Part shown: one piece after another, positions 53,674 through 64,000 of the stretch
Layout of the letters: each line of letters begins with the position of its first letter
Position numbering within the stretch: the first letter of the stretch is position 1
Assembly (NCBI GenBank): GCA_019918135.1
Contig: WBZZ01006415.1
Coordinates: forward strand, 57,251 to 121,250
Direction of reading: 5' to 3'
Length of the DNA stretch: 64,000 nucleotides
Origin: Paulinella micropora
Taxonomy: Eukaryota > Cercozoa > Imbricatea > Euglyphida > Paulinellidae
The notes under the pieces: generated by a model
What the model was told of the DNA's origin: nothing
The model's database searches: none
Seen by the model: only the letters and a program-made list of their open reading frames with translations
Program-made: the position numbers and the translations under genes

Positions 53674-54548
53674 TTGCTTCGGTCACGGAGGCTCCACCTT
53701 GGTCCTCCGCGGAGAGGCCCGTACCACCAGCGAGCAAGGTCGAGTAAGTTTCTTCCGCAACGGGGAATAGGGGGCTCAACGTGATGCGACTACCTTGCAA
53801 CGTTGTACTCAGCGAGATGCGAGGCGTTGGGCGTACAGGTGTCGACGTGGTGGGTGCTGAACCTGACATACCAGTCGACGTGGTCGTAATTGTCGTCTGC
53901 GTTGGGAAGGCCGGCATGGGTCCAAGAGGGCCAATCATCGGTCGAAGTGGCGACGCGAAGGCTGGGTCAGATATGGACAGCGTACGGCTGACCAGTGGGG
54001 CTGGTGGGCGTGCTGCCAAGAGGGAGACCAGTGATGGATGCGGTTCACGCCGGGGCGTCTGGCAGGGGTGTCGCTCCACTCGCTAGGCTACCAGGGCGGG
54101 CAAACGGATTGACAGGGGTAGTTAGAGGTACCCTACCGATGGGGGCCAATGTTGTTGCACTTACAGGCAACGAAACTGGGGTAAAGGCCATCGTTGGAGT
54201 TAGTACCACAGGGGACGATGTTGCAGTAGATGGTGGTGCAGCTGTGGTGGTGGGGCTCGTCGACGGGTAGGTCGGCGGTGCAGGTCCCAAGGGAATACTT
54301 CCCAAGGTCGCTGCTGGGGTCGTATCAGTCAGGGTTGATGGGGGCACGGTGACGGGAGTGCTTGCAGGGGTTGGAAGTACCAATCCAGAAAGTGATCCAG
54401 GCGCCCCAGGGATCGAAGTCGAAATCGGTAAATGGTTAAGTAATTCCTCTAGAGGAATGAAGGTACCCAATTGATTCCAGAGAGCTTCGTGTTGGGCTGC
54501 AGAGCCTGTAGGCCCCAGGTACTCCTGGTAGATGTCGTGGGCTGTCAC
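53662..54548 (-). pseudogene. N-terminal Gag part in two other frames (copy 2)
   Basis: Carries the same two frame changes as 21,300-22,186. Confidence 0.45.
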
Positions 54549-56009
54549 ATTAGATTACACATCAACTTTAGGGAGGGTGTCGGTACCAATGGAAGATGAA
54601 GCAAATTAGTTTGCTTATCTTTTACTGCTTTGAGTAAAATATATATTACGGTATTCACCAGAGTAATTAGTAAATAAATATTCTCGAAACTGCGTTAATT
54701 GAGTCCACGAGAGGTCCGTAGTGTAAGAGGACTTGACTTCCCTTCTTCAACTTCCTTCAGAAATTTCTTCTTGGAGGGCAGAAGACCATGGTAGACTCCC
54801 AGGATGGTAAATGGATCCAGACATTTCCTCTTGTGCTCCCGAAGACGCGACAGGGGATCGTCGTGGCGTACGTTGACGAACACTGCAAGTTACCAGGAGT
54901 AGGCCAGGAAGTGTGGGTACACTTGTAGAGCACGATGAGCAGCAGAGAGGATGATCTTGCTGGGTGATAAGGGGGTGACCCTAACACAAACAAAACCAGA
55001 CATATACTGTGTTGGTTGACTGCATAGAGTGTAGAAGAACAGAGAGACGACACAAAAATGCAAAGACAGGTAAACGATCTGCCTCACATATGTGTTTTTG
55101 ATGACGGTCCTCTGATCTCCTACGTTCGTTGAGTAGTACCTTCCTTGTAGGAGGTGCTTTCAAATCGATCTGTCGACAGAGCACACAAAACTCGTGTGTG
55201 CAGTTTCCACTTGAAAAGAAGATTCGAATTGTGAGTTTGGATACAACCCCAAGGGATAAATACACAACGAACTCTTATTTAAAAGTCTCTATGGCTGCAT
55301 TAAGTCCTAACTCCAGAGAGTAGGTGAAATACCAGTAAATAGCTGAGAGGTCACTTCGTTTATTTACGTAGATTTCTACTTGTCTGCAGGCTTGATTTGC
55401 AAAGTACGAACACGGTTGAACGTAAATTGTGAGTTCGCTAAGCTTTAGCGTTGCAAAAACTATTGTAAAGTACTTGAAGGACGACTTCAAGTCAAACTTG
55501 TAGTTCAAGTATCCAGGAATTGCTTCTTGGGAAAAAGGTTCCCACGGTTGTGACTGTGCGGCCTTATTGGCTCATTTTTCCGGACCTCTGTTTTCCTTGT
55601 CCACAAATTTACCGCAACGAGCATGTTTCACGGGAAATCGGGGGAAAAGGTAATAGAGTGGGGAAAAGGCAATAGTCAACCTTTTGTAAAAAGAACTTTG
55701 ACTTGATCGTTTGAAGTCATTTCTGAACGAAATCGAAAACTAGTTAGTGAAGTCGAAACGTCGTGCAGAGGAATATCTAACGGGCCGGTCAAAAACAGTA
55801 AAATGTCAACGGTAGTGGTTTTGGCCGGTCGTTAAAGTGATTAGTCTGATACTGTATAGTTGGACGTATATACACTTAAACGTGTATATATGTCTAACCT
55901 TTTATACAAATTTAACTTTTTATACAAATTTAAGTTTTTATACAAGTTTAACTTTTTATATAGATTTAACTTTTTATATTAAAGTTCAGTGGACAATTTG
56001 AATGTCGCC
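54549..56009. other. Non-coding stretch with AT-rich tandem repeat (copy 2)
   Basis: Counterpart of 22,187-23,650; tandem ACTTTTTATACAAATTTA units at about 55,898-55,983. Confidence 0.5.
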
Positions 56010-56010
56010 C

Positions 56011-56090
<80 letters not shown>

Positions 56091-56358
56091 GTGCTTCTCT
56101 GTCAATGGCTGATGCATTTCTGCACATGCGCCTCCATCGTCTCACCCGTGAGGGGAGTACGAAGAATTGACGATAAGCTCTAATGACACCCCCGCAAGGG
56201 CAGTTCCAACACTTCCAGACGGGCCGGTATGTTCAATGAAAATACTGGTCCAGAAATAGACCGGTATGTTCAATGAAAATACTGGTGGCACCGACGGGAA
56301 TCGAACTGGCGACAGGGCTCAGATGGTAGAACTTGACCACTGGGCTATCACGGTGTCC

Positions 56359-56359
<1 letters not shown>
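56010..56359 (-). mobile_element. SINE family A
   Basis: Unit 56,091-56,359, complete head. The 36-bp repeats are joined by a variant linker (CCAGAAATAGACCGG). Confidence 0.85.
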
Positions 56360-56403
<44 letters not shown>

Positions 56404-56672
56404 GTGCTTCTCTGTCAATGGCTGATGCATTTCTGCACATGCGCCTCCATCGTCTCACCCGTGAGGGGAGTACGAAGAATTGACGATAAGCTCTAATGAC
56501 ACCCCCGCAAGGGCAGTTCCAACACTTCCAGACGGGCCGGTATGTTCAATGAAAATACTGGTCCAGAAATAGACCGGTATGTTCAATGAAAATACTAGTG
56601 GCACCGACGGGAATCGAACTGGCGACAGGGCCCAGATGGTAGAACTTGACCACTGGGCTATCACGGTGTCCA
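56360..56672 (-). mobile_element. SINE family A
   Basis: Unit 56,404-56,672, same variant linker as its neighbour, complete head. Confidence 0.85.
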
Positions 56673-57104
56673 AAATAACAATAATAATAATAATAATACT
56701 ATATCTGAGGCGTACTGATGCAGCTAATGGCATATCCTCAACGGACATACGCCTCCAATACCCTTGTTCGAGGTCCTCCACCCCCCCGTGTCAGTCTCTC
56801 GCCTGATGATCGGGGCCACCGATGGAGCTCCTGAGGGCAAGACTGCACTAAGCCGAGGTTATTCCGCAGTCCCAGCAACCTCTTGCAAGACGTCACCGAA
56901 TGTGCAAGTGCATACACCAAGCGCGGTTGCTAGAGCTGCCTCGAAACCCCACCCATAACAATCTGGTGTCTGCTGGGTCCTGGGCTATCAACCAGCATAT
57001 GCGGAGTTTAAGATCTTTTACGCGCGCGACGACCCTCCTCCCCAGCATCTACCGCCAAAGGGTTATGAGTTGGCGTCACAGTTTAACGCCTTGAGGCCAT
57101 TGGG

Positions 57105-57107
<3 letters not shown>
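56673..57107 (-). mobile_element. Short retroelement family C (copy 2)
   Basis: Counterpart of 24,006-24,477, with a much shorter tail. Confidence 0.65.
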
Positions 57108-57177
<70 letters not shown>

Positions 57178-57443
57178 GTGCTTCTCTGTCAATGGCTGAT
57201 GCATTTCTGCACATGCGCCTCCATCGTCTCACCCGTGAGGGGAGTACGAAGAATTGACGATAGGCTCTAATGACACCCCCGCAACGGCAGTTCCAACACT
57301 TCCAGACGGACCGGTATGTTCAATGAAAATACTGGTCCAGACGGACCGGTATGTTCAATGAAAATACTGGTGGCACCGACGGGAATCGAACTGGCGACAG
57401 GGCCCAGATGGTAGAACTTGACCACTGGGCTATCACGGTGTCC

Positions 57444-57444
<1 letters not shown>
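57108..57444 (-). mobile_element. SINE family A
   Basis: Unit 57,178-57,444, complete head, two 36-bp repeats. Confidence 0.85.
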
Positions 57445-57540
<96 letters not shown>

Positions 57541-57580
57541 TAGGCTTCCTCAGACTATGGAATCAGATTCAGATCCTGGA
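57445..57580 (-). mobile_element. LINE 3'-end stub of about 40 bp
   Basis: (ATA)n followed by GGCTTCCTCAGACTATGGAA and further bases matching the first 38 bp of the LINE 3' end (27,398-27,436), then cut off inside the hairpin by the next tail. An extreme 5' truncation. Confidence 0.7.
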
Positions 57581-57594
57581 ATAATAATAATAAC

Positions 57595-57664
<70 letters not shown>

Positions 57665-57906
57665 GTGCCTCTCTGTGAATGGCTGATGCATTTCTGCACA
57701 TGCGCCTCCATCGTCTCACCCGTGAGGGGAGTACGAAGAATTGACGATAAGCTCTAATGACACCCCCGCAAGGGCAGTTCCAACACTTCCAGACGGGCCG
57801 GTATGTTCAATGAAAATACTGGTCCAGAAATAGACCGGTATGTTCAATGAAAATACTGGTGGCACCGACGGGAATCGAACTGGCGACAGGGCTCAGATGG
57901 TAGAAC
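57581..57906 (-). mobile_element. SINE family A, 5'-truncated
   Basis: Unit 57,665-57,906; it stops inside the tRNA-like head, before the A box. Confidence 0.8.
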
Positions 57907-57991
<85 letters not shown>

Positions 57992-58161
57992 TATCTCCTG
58001 CCAATTGCTGAGCCAAAAGGCCATTTGCATCCAGTCCTCCATTCCATAAGGAAAGTCTCCACACCAATCGGTGGAATAAAGGAAGTGACGGCATAGAACA
58101 TTACTCTAGGAGCTTTATACCAATCAGCCCATTGAAAAGGACCAATGGCCTATGTACTCCC

Positions 58162-58162
<1 letters not shown>
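57907..58162 (-). mobile_element. Short retroelement family B (copy 2)
   Basis: Unit 57,991-58,162 with tail 57,907-57,990. Confidence 0.75.
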
Positions 58163-58253
<91 letters not shown>

Positions 58254-58613
58254 GGCTTCCTCAGACTATAGCATCAGATCCAGATCCTGGACATGTGCCT
58301 CCATTGGGTCACCGGGGTCAGCCGATCCCAACGCATTGTCAGAACACCAAACAGACATAGCAGCAACAGCAACAGCAGGGGCAGATGGGGGCTGTGAAGT
58401 GCATGAAGAGCTAGATGCGAGGGTGTTAGCTGAAGAGAAGAACTAGGAGACACTACGCTGCGCTCCCGAACCCCTCTCTCTAGCCAGGACGTCCACACTG
58501 CGCGGACGGCCGCGCCGCGCAACATCAACGTCACTTGGGGGAGAGGGTGGGACAGAAGCTGATGGAACCTCAGTGAGGTCAATCACCTCCTCGCCCCCAT
58601 CCTCCACCCCAAG

Positions 58614-60617
58614 CTACTCCTTTTTACCCTCCCTAGCAGACCAACACTCAGACACATATGATCCAAACAACACATCCAACTTTGGAGGGGGACGCAACGC
58701 TGTAACCCCTAACAACGCAGCAAGCCTAAAGTTACTGCGGAAGCGCGACTTCCCCTGAAAAAGCTTACAAAACAATCGTGATTGATCCACAGGCGACATA
58801 TCATCCCAACCCTGCCGCACAGAGCCCTCCCGCTCCCGCCCAAGCAACACATCCTCCACCACAACCTCACCGCCTACGACCTCACCACCCTCCTCACTCC
58901 CTCCATCCCCCTCAGCACCCCCCACAGCCATGCCACCGAGCCTCTGCATACTCAGCAACAGCTGCTTACGTCTCCCCTCATGCATGGGGCAATCCCATAA
59001 GAAGTGCGCAAGGGACTCATTGACATCATCATGACAACAGAAGCAGCGAGGGGACATGCCACTGACCAACTTGCTGCGGTACAACCGAAGGCGGTTGTTG
59101 CAGCTGAGCAACCTTCTCCGAAGCAGATTATAATGCACATCATCAAGGGCTACCCATCTTGGGAACTCCTTAGTTTCAAAGACTTGTCTTAGGATGACTC
59201 GCAGGCCATCAGTAAGATCGCTGCCTGCCTCTCGCTTGTCCCACATCAGTTGCTGCACCATCTTGACGTCCTGCTGAAGGGCCCACTTGTCCACAGTCGA
59301 ACACCAACCCTCGAGGTCCTTCTCTGAGCTATTTAGGAGCTCCTGAAGCCCTTGTTGTAGATCCATTGAGTCCCTGATAGCGCCTTCGGCCTCCGCAGTC
59401 CAGTCGGATTTGACTTGAGATGCGATGACAGGAAATCGCTTCTCCGGTAGAACACGCAGCCGTCCATAGAACTTCAGTTGCGCCGCCCGCCGCAAACGCT
59501 CCGCACTCAAAGAGCGCGCCAGAAAGAGTGTAATCCACTTGCTTGTCTTAGGGCTGATGCCGAGAATCATCCTCATGGGGCGCAGCATTGCTGCCTCCAG
59601 CTTGGTGAGCTGCGATACGGGGGCACGCCAGACATCGAAGGCGTACTTCAGCTTGGCCCCCACAAGTTGATTCCAGCACATGAGACGATACCTAGCTTGT
59701 ATCTCACCTGCACACCACAAAGAGTACCAACCTGCGGTGGCGACTTCAGTGACACGCGTAGCCCGCAGGGCCTGCTCCTTCCACTTCAGGTCGTCGGTGA
59801 TAACCACTCCCAGGTACTTGTACTGACTGGTGACACAAAGCTTCTGGCCGCAAAACCACACCACGGGCTCACCTCGCTCCCTGATACTTGGTCGTTTCGC
59901 CTTGCTCGACGTGTAAATGGGCATGATTTCCGTCTTGCCTGGCTTCAAGTTGACTTCCAGCCGGTAATCTTCCGCGAACTTGGCCACAACATTGACCATC
60001 TTCTGGAGCTCGGTGCGACTGTGAGCGATGAGGGCCACGTCGTCCGCGTATAGAAGTGCCTTGATGTCGTTCAGCCGCTTCACATCCGTGATCTTGAGGG
60101 CACTCGCCAGCCGATCACACAGCTCATCCATAAAGACGTTGAAGAGTGTGGGAGAGAGAGGGGACCCCTGTTGGACGCCTACACCCTCCAGTACTTCGGG
60201 GGTGAGTGCTCCATCAACTAGCACTTGCGACGAAGTCTGCTCGTAGCACCTGCGTAGCGTGCGCCAGAACTTGCCCCTTACACCCAGCTTCCAGAGCCTC
60301 TCAAATAGGCCATCTCTCCAAACAGACGGGAAAGCCTTGCGTAGATCGACGAACAGGACATACGACTCCCGCTTCTGCTGCTGACGCCCCTTCAACCTCT
60401 GCCAAAGGGTAAAGACCTGATCCGTAGTGCGACGCCCCGGGCGGAAGCCTCCCTGCTCTGGACGTAGCTTATCCGGGCCATCCACGAAGAGCGTTAGACG
60501 AGTAGCTAATAAGGACAGATACAGCTTACCAAGGCAACTAATAATCGAGATATCCCTCCAGTTGTCAGGATCCGTAGGATCCCCACCCTTGGGGATATTG
60601 ACGATGATTCCCTTGCC
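58614..60617 (-). CDS. LINE reverse transcriptase, copy 2
   Basis: Same motifs as 27,758-29,812, including YADD and the CCHC finger. It is broken from the upstream part at about 60,617, where copy two has three C (GCCCAAG) and copy one has four (GCCCCAAG). Copy two keeps the frame at the place where copy one has its stop. Confidence 0.92.
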   Translation of the reverse strand, partial: GKGIIVNIPKGGDPTDPDNWRDISIISCLGKLYLSLLATRLTLFVDGPDKLRPEQGGFRPGRRTTDQVFTLWQRLKGRQQQKRESYVLFVDLRKAFPSVWRDGLFERLWKLGVRGKFWRTLRRCYEQTSSQVLVDGALTPEVLEGVGVQQGSPLSPTLFNVFMDELCDRLASALKITDVKRLNDIKALLYADDVALIAHSRTELQKMVNVVAKFAEDYRLEVNLKPGKTEIMPIYTSSKAKRPSIRERGEPVVWFCGQKLCVTSQYKYLGVVITDDLKWKEQALRATRVTEVATAGWYSLWCAGEIQARYRLMCWNQLVGAKLKYAFDVWRAPVSQLTKLEAAMLRPMRMILGISPKTSKWITLFLARSLSAERLRRAAQLKFYGRLRVLPEKRFPVIASQVKSDWTAEAEGAIRDSMDLQQGLQELLNSSEKDLEGWCSTVDKWALQQDVKMVQQLMWDKREAGSDLTDGLRVILRQVFETKEFPRWVALDDVHYNLLRRRLLSCNNRLRLYRSKLVSGMSPRCFCCHDDVNESLAHFLWDCPMHEGRRKQLLLSMQRLGGMAVGGAEGDGGSEEGGEVVGGEVVVEDVLLGREREGSVRQGWDDMSPVDQSRLFCKLFQGKSRFRSNFRLAALLGVTALRPPPKLDVLFGSYVSECWSAREGKKE

Positions 60618-63010
60618 CAAGCTTTTGGAGTCCTCTCGGCTTCTCGAATCCAGTTGAAGTACTGCGTTAAGTAGCCATTGATGTAGGCGCCGCCATACTT
60701 GAGCATCTTGTTCTTCACTTTGTCCTCGCCACAAGCTTTGTGGTTATTCAGGGCACGTTGCCTTGCAAGGGCCTCCTCTTGCGTGAACGGCTTGTCCAGC
60801 TCTTCGCAAGTGTCTTCACCTACTTCGTGCTCCTTCATAGCCCGGGCCACCTCATCTCTGAAGCGATCGTTCCAGTGGAAGTGCCGCTTAGCTTCGGCTT
60901 CCTCCCACTCCAGCGAGCCTGCTTCTGCACAGCACTCCACCACAACAGCCGCACTTGCCGGATTTTCCCGTGGCTTCACCGAATTTTTCCGAAATTCCTC
61001 CCACCGAGCGACCTTTTCCGGCAGCGTACACGCCAGTGAGCCATCCTCCCTTTGCACCGGCGCGGAGACCTTCGTTCTGCGTGCCCCGCCAAGCCGCTTC
61101 GCGAGTAGCCAAAAGCGCTTTGAGGATTGCTCGCGTTGACATTTGACCGCTTCTTCCTGCACTTGCTTGAAGGAGGCGGACTTCTTGGCCCGAGTTGCCT
61201 TCCGAATTTGCTTGCGGAGCCGTAGCCAATTCAGACGGGCTTCCGCATTCGATTCATCCCTCCTGTATGTTGCGTAGGCCTCCCGGCGCTGCTGAATGAG
61301 CTCCTTTAGCTCCCCGTCGAACCAATTGTTGGTGAAACGGGGTCGTATACATCTGGAGCCAAGGACCCGGTGCGCCGCCATTCGGAAGGACTGCGCCACT
61401 AGCTCGGTGACGTCATCTACCACCCGTTGGCTGTCGGCACCACCCGATAGGTCAAGCTCAGGCAGCTGATGCACTCCAAGCTTCTGTAGGCAATGCTGGA
61501 ATACGTCATCGAACTTGTCGCGTAGATAATCCAGCGCTTGCTTCGCAGCGTGATCATTACCCGAGACACCAGCACCTATAAGCTTATCAACACGAAAGGA
61601 CCTGTAAGGTTTCGCAGCCCGCTTTGGCCGGCGCTGGCCGCTCCACGTCAGTTCGGCCCATACTGCCTTGTGGTCCGTATCAAGATCATCTTCGCATACT
61701 CCGAACTTTGCTCCAGATGCCAAGCCAGGCGACGCGCAGATGTAATCGAGGAGGTGCTTGCCTGTGCCCATGCCGCGCTGCTCACGCCGGGACCACCAGT
61801 AGGACCCTTCCACTGGGCACGAGAAGCCGCTCAGATTTCGCAGGCCCGAAGCGACGAGGACAGCCGCGAGTCTCTTGCCGTTCTCCGAACGTACCGGTGC
61901 TCCCTTATCATCGACCTCCCCGTGCTGACCGACGATGCCCTCCTCTTTTCGGCTGCATGCCGGCCCGAGCTTCGCGTTGGCATCCGCCACCGTGACCACA
62001 AGACCTTTGGCTCCAAAAAAAGCTATAGCTGCCTGCCAGGCCGCATACGCCTCTGACGACTCTTCTTCCTGCGTTTCCTGGGGAAAGTAGCCGTTGCCCA
62101 CATAGATATCCTGAGCGCCAGTAACACCCGAGGCGATACGCAGCCACACTTGCTGCCGGTGGTCGACGGGGGCTGACACCAGGTTGCAATACGGACCAAG
62201 GAAGTTAGCCACCGCGAATAGAACCCCACCCTTGCAGCGATTTTTCTCGCTGACCTCCGCAGGTTTTCCAAAAATCCGGAATCCATCCAGGCTGCATTTG
62301 GAAAGTTGCTTCTTGCCCATGCGGTGCTCCTGAGCCCCGATGACTAGCCAGCCCTCGTGCTTGTAGAATGATGCCCATTCCGCCGTGCCTACGTTGTTGT
62401 ATCCCGTTTTACCCTGCCAGTTGTGACTCGCGACGAGTAGCTTGAAGCCGGTATCGAACTGCTTGGAGCGGTGCTTCTTGGCTCGTTTCCGGACCCGACG
62501 GCCGCGCTTGGCTTCCGCCCTCGTGCTGCCCCCCTCTGCAGGTGCTTGCGCAGGTTGGTCCCCCACTGCACTGGCCGCCGAATGCAGGGGCACCACATGC
62601 ACATCAGCACACTCAGACACACACTTAGGTGCATCGGCAGCCAATTCCGAAGACACCACCTGCACATCATCGACACATTCTTCATGCAGATGCAAGACGC
62701 GATATCCCGTCGCAGCTTCCTCCTTCCGGACCGCCGCTTCCCCACGCAGATGGATGCGAATAAGCCTTCGGACACGTTCCCTGTCCCTGAACCTGCGCCC
62801 AAGGGCCACATTGACCCCTCTGCCGAAGAATTTGAGATGTTTGAGTTGCTGCAACGCCGTCTGCCTGCTGTCATCGTCCTCGTAGACCAGCTCCAGGTGA
62901 CGAGACATTCGCTGGCCTTGCCACTCCATTACCGGGACCACCAGACCAAGACCGCTCATTTTGGAGGCGATCTTCCTGTAGATTGGCGCGTTCTGAGAGC
63001 CCCCAGACAA
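60618..63010 (-). CDS. LINE endonuclease region, copy 2
   Basis: Same endonuclease motifs as copy one and reads through LTQYFNWIREAERTPKAW before the frame break near 60,617. At its N-terminal side an extra T near 62,980 separates it from the next frame. Confidence 0.9.
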
Positions 63011-63443
63011 TCAGATTACGCCCGTCCTTGTCGTACCGATCTACCCGCCGGTACCGTCGAGGCGGCGGTGCCATCTGCCATATAGCGCCGCTCGCCTTAT
63101 GTTGAAGCGCCGACCCGTGTGCCAGGTTTGGGGAGGAAGGATGAGGCGCAGCTAAGATAGCCTCTCCACGTGGTTCAGGAATTCCGTCATATACGCGAGC
63201 CCTCATCCTCCCATCCTGTGACATCGGGCCAGAGCCCGTCGAAGAGGCATTCCCACGGGGATTGTCCAGGTCTTCGGCGATTCTACCTTGTCCCATAAGG
63301 GCCACAGTGGTAGCTCCGTGCTTCGCGTATTTGTAATCCATTGAGAGTAGTAGACTGCAATGTCGCTGGCCATCACCGCCGCGCCTCTTTACGCCGAGGA
63401 AAGCGCCCGTCCATGCAAATAGCATCGGCGGTATCTGCAACAC
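62980..63443 (-). CDS. LINE N-terminal ORF1-like part, copy 2
   Basis: Continues the N-terminal region (MDYKYAKHGATTVALMGQG, DRYDKDGRNLIVWGLSERAN) in a different frame because of the insertion near 62,980. A C missing near 63,357 also changes the frame close to the start. Confidence 0.75.
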
Positions 63444-64000
63444 ACACTACACGCATTTCCGCCGTGTCACTGGACGCTGCCGCGTCGCTTCGTGCCCTTC
63501 GGCGCCGCCAGCACCCCAGCGTCGCCAGAACCTGCCTCACGCACTACACACCACTCTCCATCGCATCGCCAACGCCTCTACTCTCATGCCTTATGGACTT
63601 TCAGCTGCTCCTAACAATACACATCATGAGGTACGGGTGTCCCCGAGTGGAGCCAGATCGGACGGCGTGCCGCTGAAACTCCTTCCCCCACGTGTGTATA
63701 GAAGGCGCGAACCTAGCGGTACCTATAGTGTCTTACAGACAAGTATAGTAATCCCAGCCGAAGCTGCTCAGTTAGAAATGCAACGGTGGAGGGTGTGAAT
63801 GCATGGGGCAAGGCACGGCAACGCAGCAAGGCACTGGCAAGGCATTGGGACCGACTGAAGCCCCTCTCCAACGTGCGCTCATCATGTGTTCCAGTTAGGC
63901 AACCCCGAAGAAGCGAAGATAGGGAGGAGACAAAACCCAGATAGGATGAAGATAGGATTAACATGAAGCCGAAATGGAGCCGAGTTGGAACAGGTCACTC
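63444..64000. other. LINE 5' region (copy 2), to window end
   Basis: Counterpart of 32,521-33,146 with several single-base deletions in short C and G runs. No gene. Confidence 0.4.

Larger units (their letters stand above)
58163..64000 (-). mobile_element. LINE (EEP endonuclease plus RT), copy 2
   Basis: Same element as 27,373-33,505, tail 58,163-58,251, running to the window end. Single-base indels differ from copy one at about 60,617, 60,668, 62,980 and 63,357. Confidence 0.9.

Overview
The window looks like nuclear DNA of a eukaryote, most likely a protist or alga. It carries LTR retrotransposons of the copia and gypsy types, a LINE with an apurinic-type endonuclease and reverse transcriptase, tRNA-derived SINEs with (TTA)n tails, and very long trinucleotide microsatellites. 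The species cannot be named from the sequence alone.

Region 1 (1-14,280) is different in kind. It is GC-rich, dense in intronless genes on both strands, and has no repeats of the host families. It holds a partial gene running off the left edge, a divergent FtsJ/Rossmann methyltransferase-like protein, two small basic or proline-rich proteins, a protein of about 1,500 codons with a repeat-rich C-terminal tail, a 464-aa protein, a seven-helix membrane protein resembling the Bax-inhibitor-1/Lifeguard family, a small cysteine-rich protein and one AT-richer ORF. Spacers between genes are runs of C/T or G/A sharing a CCGCCTTCGGCCCCC-like motif. The best reading is a fragment of an endogenous large DNA virus or a comparable selfish element. 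No hallmark gene is proven, so this is inference. The larger genes carry frame lesions, often at homopolymers or short repeats. The five smaller ones are intact.

Region 2 (14,281-33,146) is host DNA and is repeated almost identically, in the same orientation, at 46,717-64,000, with an initial offset of 32,436 bp. The block runs, left to right: copia LTR, CATA/AGT/ATA microsatellites with embedded short retroelements, an array of TGCATGCA palindromes, a non-autonomous-looking Gag-protease retroelement (minus strand), a nested SINE cluster, and a LINE (minus strand). The two LINE copies carry different single-base indels, so each appears split in a different place. The SINE cluster is about 1.5 kb shorter in the second copy.

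Region 3 (33,147-46,716) lies between the copies. It has two more SINEs, 3 kb of simple repeats, a decayed gypsy-type element on the minus strand (Gag, protease, RT, RNase H, integrase; about 37.1-44.4 kb) and a copia remnant on the plus strand (truncated LTR, RNase H, polypurine tract, LTR).

The main mechanistic observation is that the LINE and at least four short-element families end in the same pattern on their sense strand: a GGAGGC-like motif, a CATG-containing hairpin whose stem varies by compensating changes, then (TTA)n. This is what is expected if the LINE reverse transcriptase recognises a common 3' hairpin and mobilises the short elements in trans.
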